Assembly (NCBI GenBank): GCA_963662155.1
Contig: OY759266.1
Location: 6,623,026-6,687,025 of the forward strand
Direction of reading: 5' to 3'
DNA length: 64,000 nucleotides
DNA from: Lamellibrachia columna
Taxonomy: Eukaryota; Annelida; Polychaeta; Sabellida; Siboglinidae
Shown here in pieces: positions 1 to 13,000 of this stretch; positions within the stretch are counted from its first letter, which is position 1; each line of letters opens with the position of its first letter. Under the pieces are notes generated by a model. It was given only the letters and a program-made list of their open reading frames with translations. It searched no databases and was not told the DNA's origin. The position numbers and the translations under genes are program-made.

Positions 1-910
1 TAGAAGGGCAGATCTTCGACCAAATCCTGTGGATGTTTTAATCTCACCAATTCTTTCTTGACTCTTTCCTGCCTACTTTGTGTTACAGTATTAGACATTT
101 GGTTACATTTTTTTTGAGAGTTAAATTGTGTGATTTAAAACATTTTTTTTTCATGTGGATTGACTTTCTATGGCATCTTAGTGATTTTATTTTTATTTAC
201 ATTGTTTTGTTGTAATATTTACCTTGATATTTATATATTGACATGTTATGTTCATCTTTACAAGTTAACTTTACATTGTGTACTGTTATATCATACGTGC
301 TATGTCACACTCAGTGGATGTGAAATATCTCTGTAAACATTCTCATAAGTCACAATACCAACTTAAACACAACTTTATTCAAGTCAACACACATACACCA
401 CCGTCACTGTGGCCACTACAACCACAACCATAACAATAATCATAACCTTTGATATGTGACACCACCACCACCACAAAAACAACAACAACCAGTACCTCAA
501 TGACCATAACCTCCACCGCCTCAATGCAATGTTCACAATGTCAATGTGTGTGACTATCGTTTATACACAGTATTTTAGTTTATACACAGTAAGTGCAACA
601 CAAACACAACTGGACACAGGACATTTTGATACTGAATGCATGGCATGATATTCTATGATCCTACCAGATACTGTTCTGTATAAGAATCACATCTTTGCAA
701 CTATCATCACCATTAAAGTTTTTGTTGCCATCGCTAGTGACACCATCATAAATAAATTAATGGTGCTGAAATAACAAGTTGCATGATCTTGTAATATAAT
801 TTTAGACAGTTAAAAAAAACAGTAAACAAAAGTAGCTGTTATTAAATTGGCATTACCCAAAGAAAATAGGTTTGTTTTATCGTCAAGACACATTAGTTTC
901 TTGCATGCAG
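1..910. other. Intron or upstream sequence with no recognised exon
   Basis: AT-rich, with a CCA/ACA-rich low-complexity stretch at about 400-530. No frame shows cadherin motifs, so the preceding cadherin exon must lie outside the window. Confidence 0.6.
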
Positions 911-3900
911 ATGCCACAGGTGCTAGCGACCGACAGAGACGTTGGTCTGAATGCTGCTGTCACCTACAGCCAGACAGGGACAGGATCCAGCTTGTTCCAC
1001 ATAGACCCCACTGCTGGGACAGTGACTGTGAGTGAGAGGGGAGGAGGTCTTCTGGATCGCGAGACTAAGCACACATATGTGCTGGAGGTAAGTCTAACTG
1101 ACTGACCTAGCAAGTGTCTGTCTCATGGTGCACTCTTTTAGCTGCGTTCTCACTCTAAATCAGTGCATCGTAAATAGAAACAATTTGAAGGAGCATCAGA
1201 TTGTCACGTTCGTAGACAGAAATTGAAGCATCGCCAACAGTCATCAGGTTATCAGACAATGTGTTTAAGATTACTACTATAATTCATTTCAAACATTGAC
1301 ACAGCACATGCGTAGACTAATTCCTATTCCCTGGACATGCCATACTACACAGTTGATGTCATTAAAAGTATTATGTAAAAATTAACTGATGCATTTAGTG
1401 TGAATGCTCCGATGGACTGAATCTGATGCATCGTTGACTTTAGACGAGTTGGTTACGCTGGTGCACCCAATGTGAAAATGCCTACACTTGCATATGAACT
1501 GTCTAACTGGCTTTCACATTGGCTGTGTGATCTTGTTGTGTTTGTGTGATATTGTTTTATACATGTCTGTGTGATAAACAACAATATGAACTTCTCAAAC
1601 AACGTCTAACCTGCCCGCATGGTCATAGACAAGAAAACACAATTCCAAGTTCAGTGGACTCTCACTATAAAGAACATGTTGGGACTGGGTCAAACTGTCC
1701 AATATATCTGATGTTCCTTATATCCATGGGTACAGTGCGGGCCAGGATTTCAATGTTGTCTTTGTCTTAATTTGGGAGACCTCATAGCAGTTCCACTCTT
1801 GTTCTGTAAACACTCTTTTTCATTTCCATTACACAATTACGTTGATTAAATTAGCACACAAAAACAGGTATCACAATTTCCAATGTTCTTTTTTTGTAGA
1901 TTCAAGCAACGGACAGAAGAGGAGAGGTGACTGGACGGACAAGTACATCAGTGATGACCATTGAGTTGTTGGACATCAATGATCACACACCAATGTTTGA
2001 GCAAAATGTCTACAACTTCAGCGTGAACGAAGCAGCAGGGTTATACACGCCATTAGGGGCAGTCATGGCCACAGACAGGGATGTGTACCCTAACAACAGG
2101 GTGGTCTACAGTGTGGTTGACGGTGGAGAAGGCAGGTTCTCTGTCAACAGGCACACAGGTGGGTCCAGGTAGCAAAGGTATGCTTGATGGGAGTTAAGAT
2201 TGACAATGATAAATAATAACTAGTAATTTTGTGTGCATGGACATTAACATTTATAATTTTGCCTGCCATTATTTATGTCAACAGCATTCATTAATAGAAC
2301 CATCGTGGAATAGTATTATAGTTCACATGCTTTCAATACAATCAATGTAGAAACAAATTAATATATTATGTAATAATCTTCCATAGATAATCTCAATATT
2401 CCTTTGATGTTCTGCCAAGTTAGTGTTTCCTACTTGTATGAGATTTGTCTAAAGGTTGTCCCCTCATTCCAGGTTGTTATCCCATATATTGCTCCAGTTC
2501 AATTTGTTTTTCCACCTGTCACAAACATAAGTGCTCTATTTATCACATATAATAACACCACGTTATCTGTTTCCAGGAGAAATCGTTGTTTCTGGGATTC
2601 TAGACCGGGAGTCACGACAACAGTACACCCTGAATGTGTCAGCATCAGACCTTGGGATTAGACCAGCACCCTTACAGGGGTATACCTTAGTCAGTGTCAC
2701 TGTTGATGACTTCAATGACAACTCACCTGAGTTCGACCACAGTGGTTTGTCACTGTCTGTGTCTGAGAACGTCCTGCCTCCAGCCGCTGTCGGACAGGTG
2801 ACGGTCACCGACACTGACACTGGGGACAATGGTGTGGTGACGTGTATGCTGAACACTACAGGTAATTTCATTGTCAACATTTCTGTTATACATTTCTTAA
2901 TAGTGTACAACCTTTATAACCTGCCAGTGTCTTGTCGATTCTTTCTATATCCAATGTCTGTCATGTATGGCTGATTGTTCAATGCAATCTCAGTTTCTCT
3001 GGGAAGCTTCAGCTACACAGCAATCATTGTCAATATAACTATTTCACACAGCTGTTATATCAAGTACCTCACAGCACAACACGGGCAGTAGGAATGCTTA
3101 GACCAGTCTTCTAATGCCAGTAATGTCAGCAAGAGGAGTCTTGATTGTGAGCACATCTCTCATTATTTACCGGATCTGTTATGTTTGTCTTGCATTGTTT
3201 GCTTGTTAGATTCATTTACTGCATCTGTTATGTTTGTCTGGTATTATTTGCTTGTTAGATTTATCTGCGACATCTGCTATTTCTGTCTTGTACAATTTGC
3301 TTGTTAAATTTGTCTGCGGCATCTGCTATTTCTGTCTCGTACCATTTGCTTGTTAGATTCGTCTGCCGCATCCGTTATGTTTGTCTTTTTCCGTTTGCTT
3401 GTTAGATTTATCTACCACATTTGTATATTCCTGTTTTTCCAGCACCGTTTTCCCTCGCCACTGACTCTGGGCTGCTGGTAGCCATGGACAAACTGGACAG
3501 GGAACTGGAGGAACAATACCATCTGGTCATTGTGTGTATTGACCATGGTCATCCACAGCTCTCCTCTACAGCAACACTGACCATCAGTGTCCAAGACATG
3601 AATGACCACTCCCCCGTGTTCCAGCAGACTGTGTACAGAGTCCAACTATTGGATCGGTCACCCGTAGGGTCAGTGATCTTGTATCCATTGGCAACTGATC
3701 TGGACAGTGGTCTAAATGCTGTGGTCACCTACAGCCTGCATGGACATAGAGGTGAAGAGACATACTTCAACATTGATTCTAAAACTGGCTTGATCAGCAT
3801 TGCGCAACCAATTCGTGTGAGTGAATTATTAGGTGGTGAAACGAATGAGACAACTTTGGAGTTGGCCGTACGAGCAACTGATGGTGGAAGTCCTCCACGG

Positions 3901-4006
3901 ACGAGTGAGGCGACTATGTTGGTCAGTGTTGTGGATGTAGGTGACCGGTCACTCTGGTTCAGGAAGGACAAGTATCATGTGACAGTACCGGAAGACTCAC
4001 GAACAG
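911..4006 (+). CDS. Cadherin exons 1-4: EC repeats with canonical calcium motifs
   Basis: Exon 1 enters in mid-repeat (VLATDRDVGLNAAVTYS, then LLDRET). Exon 2 carries the linker DINDHTPMF (about 1972). Exon 3 carries GILDRESRQ and DDFNDNSPEF (about 2705). Exon 4, the longest internal exon at 564 nt, carries KLDRELEEQ, DMNDHSPVF and a further repeat ending at DVGDRSLWF (3931-3960), where the usual DxND is lost. Phases are 0-0, 0-1, 1-1 and 1-1. Acceptors and donors are standard, for example gtaagt at 1088. Confidence 0.85.
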
Positions 4007-7000
4007 GTCAGTAGTGTGGTTTTCAGTAGTTATTCCTCGATGGTTTTTTTTTTTACAATTGTGTAGGATGTTATCTCAAAAATATCGATGTTTTCTAAAA
4101 GAAATTTCAGATATTTAGATTACACAATTAAAAAGACAGATTAAAAATAAAATGAATGTGATGATAATTGCCTGTGGGATCAGACTTATTAGATTTGTGT
4201 TGCTTAACAATCCCTTTAAAGATGGTACTGCCTCGGAATCACTGGCACCATTCAGTGGATCACGAACATTGAGGTAGTATAGTAGTAACTATACAGCATA
4301 TGTCAAGTGTGTGCACTGCTGGTATATTACAGAGTTCTTCACACCTAGGTCTCTCTGTTGTTTTCTGTTGTAGGTTCATTTGTTTTCACGGTTGAAGCTG
4401 TGAGTGATGGAGCTACACAAGTATTTTACAAGTTGTCAGAAAACCCGCATTTTCTCATAAAAGAACCACATTCAGTGAGGGTTTGTTTGTTTCGGTTGAA
4501 TGCAGTTGTCTTGAATCTGTGAACATGCGTGGTTAGAAACAGACAGAGATACACAGCCAATGAAGAGATTTTAAATTATCATCATGTTTATTTATTGATA
4601 TAAAATGTCTCTTAAGTATCAGAGCTTTATTATTTATAAATATGTGTTCTTATATGTAGCATATTATCTGGTTCTTGGGACCATTCAAAACACTACATTT
4701 CACCCCCATCTCAACTTCTCAGCATTGGGAAGAATTTAGTCATGCTGCAATTATGAAAGTATTTGTTCACATACTTCCACAACTGTCTATAACCAAGTAT
4801 TCATTTATACAGCTGGGTGAACTTAGGCAATGTGGGGTAAACAAAATTGCACGGTAAACAAAATTGCACAAGCTTCGAAACGGCAGCAAGAGGATTTAAA
4901 CGTCAGTCCTGCTTAAAAATTCAACATTATAACCACTAAACTACTTTTAATATGTGTTAATAGTGGATTGGAAAGTTAAAAAAAAATCATAGTTTAATTT
5001 GCTTTGCTTCCTCCCAGGGTGTTATTTACATGAGTGACTTGACGTTGGATCGAGAAACCGAGGATGAATACAGACTCATGTTGACAGCAGTGGACAGTGG
5101 AATACCTCAGAAGACGGCTTATGCTCTGGTGAATTACTCTACCACATTAGCATGCAAACACACATTGTTGTTATTGTTTTATATTAAAACTAACACTTTG
5201 ACATCAGTATAAATCGTGTTGTAATAAAAATTTTGACAATGTATGATGTCCAAAATAATTTTTAGTAATAAGTAATTAATGTCTTAATCAGCATTAACTG
5301 TTCAGCATAAACAATTATATTTTCTTTGCATGCAGTTTCATAAAAATTAGTGGTAAAGACTGAAATCTCTACATACTATTTGGTGGATTATTACTGGTCT
5401 TGAATAAACTTCCCATTGTTTGAGTGTTTAGGTGACTGTGCAAGTGGCAGATATAAATGACAATCTACCACAGTTTGAACAAGCAACATACAAGTTCAAG
5501 GTCACAGAGGGTATATTTGAAGGTCATCACGATGTAGGCCTGGTGCACGCAACAGATGCTGACTTGGATGAAAATGGCCAGTTACTGTACTCTGTGTTGG
5601 GTGGAAATGAAACAGGTACTGATCTGTATACAATGCATAGAGAAATGTATGTTACATAATATCGACATTCATGTATGTCATAAATTAGACGTAATTGAAA
5701 TAATATACCGTCTCAGTAATAAATCAACCTGCTGTTCAGCTGAGAAAAACCCTGCCGACTTTGAGGTCAGAGTGGTATAATATATATAATTATACATGCT
5801 GCTAGAAACTTACTCTGATACTGGAGTAAGCGCCATAAGTGCCTTGTCTAGGCACATACTGGTGCTATATAACACTACACAATATTATTATTATGATAAT
5901 CAGTTGTGTATAATTTCATATCAGTGCTTTTTGTACAATGTTTCTGAATGAAACATTGTCAGTACATACAAAACTAATATTTCATTCCACATACAAATAA
6001 GCTTTAAAAACTGATATCATCGGTACTTGAGAAAAAAAACTGCATCCCATAATTAAAGAGAAGCACTAACAAATCTCTTGAGTTGAAGTGCACATGCAGA
6101 CCAGAAACCAGATGTTTTTTGTTTGGCCTTTACAGTATTACACCTTACTTGTTCTAGATATTCACGTTGTATTTGTTCTTTCTGATTTAGGTGTTGTCTT
6201 TGACGTCGATAGAACAAGTGGAAAGCTTAGAGTGATAGGAATTTTAGACCATGAGTTACGAGATAATTTCACAATCACAGTCCAGGTAAATTGGCTTCAT
6301 CAATATGTAAGAGCATTTATTTTCTTTCACTGATGCATTGTCTTTGAGAGAGATAACTAATGTTTGAGAGAGATAACTAATGTTTGAGAGAGATAACCAA
6401 TGCAGGAAATTTGCAGTAACTGCATCTCAATGCATGAGAGGTTAGTATTATTGGGTTCCCACTTTTGTGAAGTAAGTATAATTTTGTTGTATTGTCTATT
6501 TATGAAGATGTTGATAGAACTATTTTCTTCAAATATAAAGTGGGCAGTAGAACTAAATTAACTGTGAAAAATTGGTTATCAGAAATTTCTCATTCTACCA
6601 AAGGACAATAATTGAATGAACAAATTATCTAATGATTATGTTAGTGCTAGATGTGTGAATAATTTTTTATTATGTCTAAAATAAAAATAGACATAAGATA
6701 AGGGTAAGTTACATTGAGATGGAAAAAAAATGGACTCGATAAGCCAATGGCTTCCTTGGTATTTGGGGCTTGTTGCTTTTTTAGCAATCTTGTTAAATCT
6801 TATATTAAATAACCAGTGTAATAAACCAAGCTGTGCTTTCAGGTGACAGACCAAGGTAATCCTCCACTCTCCAACCTGGTTGAAGTGTCCATTGCTGTGG
6901 TAGATGTCAATGACAATGCCCCAGTGTTTGAAGGGGCCCCGTATGTCATACACATGTCAGAAATGACCCAGCCAGGTAACCAGGTACGTAGGCCATGTGA

Positions 7001-10000
7001 ATTGGTTGGAATATGATTCGCTTATTTTAAGTCAATGCCTGAGGTAACACACACACACAGCTGGTGTTGACACCTACAGCTAAAGTAGCAATCCAACATA
7101 CACCAGATATATCCACAGGGTGTACATAGCAAAGTATTTTACAAACAACAAATCTTTCAGCATTATTTCTTCTCCCCTGTAAATGTCGGCAGAGTCCCGT
7201 ATATTTTCTAATGGAATTGACACATATCGTATAAAGGCAGGCCACACAGTCGAAACAACTGTTGGACTCAATAAACCAATAGTTTCCTGGTCCACTTGCC
7301 ATCTTTTGCCACCTCTTCTTAAATGCTTGTTATTTCTTGAACCTGTTTTTGTACAAAATTCATCAATCATCCAGCTCCATTAACTGTAAATGTTTGTTTG
7401 TTATTTATGTACAATTCATTTTGTGCACTATTTGGCAAATGATACATTTTAATGCATGTCAGGCAGAGAAGAAAAAAATAATACATGCATTTGTTACACA
7501 TTTATAATTCAGTCTATAATTCAGTCCAAACAGGACTACCAGGGGATGAAGTTTAAAGCGCTTTGAACAGTCCCAAGGACGGGATACCACGCTTTATAAG
7601 AACATACCTTTCATACAAATTAAGCCAGGGGTAATGGGCAGTAGTGCCTTGTCTAACTTGTGAGGTGAAGTAGGCATCCATAATGACAATTTAGAAATGA
7701 TTTATCATTGAGGTAATTATAACTGATGGTGAATTAATGTCTGTTGTGGCAGATTTTGGAGGTACAAGTGAGTGACACTGATGCAGGGCTCAATGGCTTC
7801 ACAAACATTAATCTGAAGGAATCTACTGACCAGCTGCAGCCGTTCTACATCGAGAACAGAGGTCAGTGGTAGCGAGATCACCCTCCCCCCACTCTAACCC
7901 TTTCCATTGTTGTGTCAGTTGGACACCAGACTGCATCATTCTGTGGTTGGCATTTCAGGAGTATAGGTTGTAATTGTTAAAATCTTACAACATTTCATAG
8001 GAGGCTAGTGGAATACAGCAGCCAGCAGAGGCAGAATGTAGAATATGCAATCGTGCAATTTTATTTTCAAGCATTAAAAGTGAATGTCAGAGAGTATATC
8101 TAATAACAGTACCAAACAGGAGAAACATTAATTCAAGAGTTGACTAAATTATTTATTCATTTTAATATTATTGCTTAGTATTCTTGTAGAGAACAAATCT
8201 ATTTCCACACACCTGGTTGAAGATAACCCAGATTGTTAGTTTTCAGGTTCTTGTGCACCTTTGTAGGAATAAACTGAATAAACTAGTCCATATATGTTAT
8301 GTGTACGAGTGTGTGTATTTGTGGGGTGCAGGAGTGAATTCTCAGTTCGTCGTATAAATGAGTACATGGCTATAAGACACTGCTGGATATATGTGAACAC
8401 ACAGTCATAGGTAATTGCAACATGGCTGAATGCTTCCCAGAGAAGTAGAGTTGGTGTTGGAATGAATAGGTCTACCAGGGGGTGAAGTGTAAAGCACTTT
8501 GAGCAGTCCTAAGGACTGGATACTGCGCTATTTAAGAACTCACCTTTTCCTTTTTTATTTGATCCGTTATACTTTTCCTCCAGCAGGTGGCGTTGGCATT
8601 GTGAGACTAGCAGTGAAGTTGAGCCACATCGAAACCCCCTCATACAATGTAACCCTTGTCGCCAGTGACCTTGGCTTGACCCCGCTCACCAGCTCCACCT
8701 GGTTGTGGGTGAACATAACAGAGGGTGCAGATGACAAACCATACTTCTTGAGAGATGTGTATGAAGTGAGGCTATCAGAGGACATGCATGTTGGTAGTGG
8801 GGTGATTACCCTCATGGCAGGAACAGGGCAGTATCAGTATGAGATCATAGGTGAGTTTCCAGTTTATAACATATTGGTTAAAGATATTCAGATTATATTC
8901 AGGACTGTGACTACATAAAAGACTAGTTGTTATTCTTTGTCAACTGACAAAGATATCAGCATTAGAATCATGGAAGTAACATTTATTGCTATTTAAGAGG
9001 AGAGTTTTGCTGAAATTTCTGACTTGACTCATTTCCACATGCTATCCATTGTTTTTTTGATATCCCCATGACTTCTTGAAAACGCTTGTGATGTTTCCAT
9101 AGTAATGACCATGTGTGCTTTGATCTTCGAACCAGTGCAAATTAATTCGACGTGAACGCGGAACATATCGTCTGGTTACTGTGATTCTAGCACACATCAG
9201 TATTACATCTACTTAACTAAATCATGTTCTTATACCGGCAAATATCAGCACTAACGTAGTTTATTGTGCCTTTGAAGCCAAAACGGAAACGGCAAGTAGA
9301 TGTAATTTGGTGACCCCACCAGATAAAAGGCCAATCAAAATGATCATAAACACGCCACGCCACGTGTCTGTTATATTGCTGGCATAACCAGATTCAAGGA
9401 CCATTGTGGTGGCAAGTTAAGGAGCTGTCAATGTTAGAAATGGTTATTGACATTTCTGCTGTCACTAACAACCAGGAAATGTTACTTAATTAAATGTTTT
9501 ATAAAAACTACAACACCTACGATACTGACATGCGGCATATCAAATGAACGTATTATCCGTGAGTAAAATCACACAGGTTTCTGGAACGAATGGTAGAGAG
9601 GTCTCAAAATTATTATTGTGTGACTTTTTACTGTCATTAAAAATTCTGCTAACATTTTCCTGGTCCTGTATCAGGTGTAATTTGTTCATGTCAGCCAAAA
9701 TAACTTGTGGGATCATCAGTGACACTGTTATACTTATATGTATGTCATTTATTTTTTGGGTATTTCTGAAAATGATATAAGATTGTTTTTTTCTTTTCAT
9801 ATTTACAAAAATGCTTGAAAGGAAAATCAACAAATAAATGAAAAAAGTTTTATTAATGTGGAATATTATATAGTATTTCAACTAAAATTTGTGAAGAAAT
9901 GGTTGAGTTATCTTAACAACTTTAACTGAAACTGCTCTGTTCAAAACAAGCACAGAATAAACCACCCCAGCTACCTTAAATGCCAACTTGCCATGTTTGC

Positions 10001-13000
10001 AGGAGGTAACACTGAAGGTCTGTTTGACATTGCTGAGCACAGCGGCATGGTGACTGTCGCTCAGCCAATGTACATACGAACAGACTCAATGTATGAGCTC
10101 ATTATCACAGCGTCTGACACCAGCACACCACCAGCTACGGCCAAGACAAAGGTAGGAACACTACTGCTGATATCATCAGATCATCAGAGGTTCATATGGC
10201 TGGTACTGTAAAATCATATATTTTTATTGATCAATACATGACCAAAATTGTGTGTTGGTCACTATCCCACCTGGCAGTCAATCTGAAGATGTCCACAGAC
10301 TGGGCAAGACATCAATAAAAGATGGTTTTATTATTTATTTTGTACGTAAATGTAGATATTGTAGACCAGGGTTCGGCAACCTTTTTGAACGGAGGGCCAA
10401 ATTAGTGACTTGGAATAGGTCAGCGGGCCACACATACACGCACGCTCGCACGCACGCACATGCAAACACGCACGCACATAAGGATATCATCATTCTTGTA
10501 ACACGTACAATATATATATATTTATATATATATATATATATATATATGCATGCAACATACATACGTTGTGTGTAGCAGTGGTATCGAGTGTTGTTGTAAA
10601 TAGGTCTGATTTTGAACAACAGTTCGATGATCACTATGCTGTTTAAAAACACATTATTCATGTTACGTGTTCTTGGCAAGCCGCTGATGCCATATTGACC
10701 CGTGTGCCACTGACGTCTGATGCTAGAGATGTTGCTGCGCCACCAAGTGTCCCACTTCTGGTTGCAGACTTGACACTGCAAGCCTCAGCACGTCATCCAA
10801 ATGTCCATCTGTTAGATGCGTTCATGGCTTGCATTATACGAAGTTCATCTTATAATAATAATAATAAAATTACTTCTTTGGCGCCAATATCCTCGAAAAA
10901 TCCTCGAAAGTTCAGTGGCGCAACAAAACCAAAGGATTAGGCATTCTCGTGACCATGTACAATGCAAAAAGTCATCAACAGATGGATGGAGGTGACAAGA
11001 AGCTAAGGAGGATAGGCAATTTTGATAAGATAGGTTTTCAGATTACGGCAAAATGAAGCTATATTTCTTGCTGATTTTACGCTGTCGGGGAGTGAATTCC
11101 ACAGAGTTGGTCTACATGTCCGGAGTAGCTAGATTGTTTTCTATGAGTGTCGGGGAGTAATTTGCATCCCGCAGTTGTGTTTCCCACAATCGAAACCTGG
11201 TCTCGAAAGTGGAGACAAACTGGCACAGTTTATTGATTAGTTGTTCTCTTCTCTGGAGTTTGGCGTTCAACAGAGTGAGGTTGCTCCGTGACGTAGACTA
11301 AAATGCAAAATCGCACATCCATAAGGGGTCAGTGAATGCCGGTACTTCTGCATCCTTCTTCTCCATGAATACGCTAATCTCATGTCTCAGCTCGTACACG
11401 TGGCACAGCATGGCACCCCAACCTAGTCTCATGTCTCAGCTCGTACACGTGGCACAGCATGGCAACCCAACCTAGTCTCATGTCTCAGCTCGTACACGTG
11501 GCACAGCATGGCAGCCCAACCTAGTCTCATGTCTTAGCTCGTACACGTGGCACAGCATGGCAGCCCAACCTAGTTTCATGTCTCAGCTCGTACATGTGGC
11601 ACAGCATGGCAGCCCAACCTAGTTTCATGTCTCAGCACGTACACGTGGCACAGTATGGCAGCCCAACCTAGTCTCATGTCTCAGCTCGTACACGTGGCAC
11701 AGTATGGCAGCCCAACCTAGTCTCATGTCTCAGCTCGTACACGTGGCACAGCATGGCACCCCAACCTAGTCTCATGTCTCAGCTCGTACACGTGGCACAG
11801 CATGGCAGCCCAACCTAGTCTCATGTCTCAGCTCGTACACGTGGCACAGTATGGCAGCCCAACCTAGTCTCATGTCTCAGCTCGTACACGTGGCACAGCA
11901 TGGCACCCCAACCTAGTCTCATGTCTCAGCTCGTACACGTGGCACAGCATGGCAGCCCAACCTAGTCTCATGTCTCAGCTCGTACACGTGGCACAGCATG
12001 ACAATCCAACCTAGTCTCATGTCTCAGCTCGTACACGTGGCACAGCATGGCAACCCAACCTAGCCAGGGCACTTCGGTTTAGTGCAGGAATTGTTAATAT
12101 TGCACATTCCTGTCGAACAGAAGGTGTTGGAACTGCCAGTGATTTAACGAGTGATGACGAGTGTTATTCAAAGCAACACATTATCACTCAAACACAAAAA
12201 GATAGAACATTCATGTCTGCATGTTGGCAAAAGTGAATTAATTAAAGTTTAAAGGAAGTGAGAAATGTTTGATATGTTCATCACATGGAAATGGTATTAC
12301 CGAGTTGCATTATGTGATATGTTTCGCCTAGACGTCTCGTCTAGAATTTAGTCTAGACTAGACGTACTATTTTTTATTTATATATCAATATTGCGGGCCA
12401 ACTGCGGCCCGCGGGCCGCAGGTTGCCGACCCCTGTTGTAGACCAACATTCTTTTTCTTTTGTATGGATAGAGCAGAGTTCGATCATATCTTTAGGACCT
12501 CCGAGATTCCTCCACTGAAGGCATACATGCGGCAGTGGTTGACAATATGGTCAATGGTTTACTGGTCATGGCCACATTCGTGTCTTGCTGCATCTATGAT
12601 GTGCCATTTGTGTGTCAGATATCTGCTTTGCCCATGTAGAGTGCTGATGCGATTGATGGTGGTCCACATGACACATTATACATCCGAACCGTGACTTTTC
12701 TATTCCATTGCACTCAATAAGTATGTTTAACCAGTTTGTATTATATACTATTCCAGTGCAACTGTTCACATTAACCTCCAGGTGAGGATCACAGTTGCTG
12801 CCAGCCAGTCTATGAGGGTGTTTGAGGTGCCAGTGTATGAGGTTGAAGTGAGGGAGAACGTTGCTCCCCCAACCCTTCTCATTGACCTCAACGCGACTTT
12901 CGAGATGGCAGAACGACCAGTCGAATATCACATCATATCCAGTTACCCTGATGGTACGTCACAATGTGTATTTATATATTTTATTAATTTAATGGTCATT

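Larger units (their letters stand above)
10367..12435 (-). mobile_element. hAT-superfamily DNA transposon (decayed)
   Basis: 2069 bp flanked by the 8-bp duplication TTGTAGAC (10359-10366, 12436-12443). The ends are CAGGGTTCGGCAACCT and, inverted, CAGGGGTCGGCAACCT, the classic hAT terminal pattern. On the - strand around 11180-11400 a decayed transposase reads CHVYELRHEISVFMEKKDAE, then FTDPLWMCDFAF, a stop, then LNAKLQRREQLINKLC. A LINE tail fragment and a minisatellite sit inside. It occupies cadherin intron 12. Confidence 0.9.
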
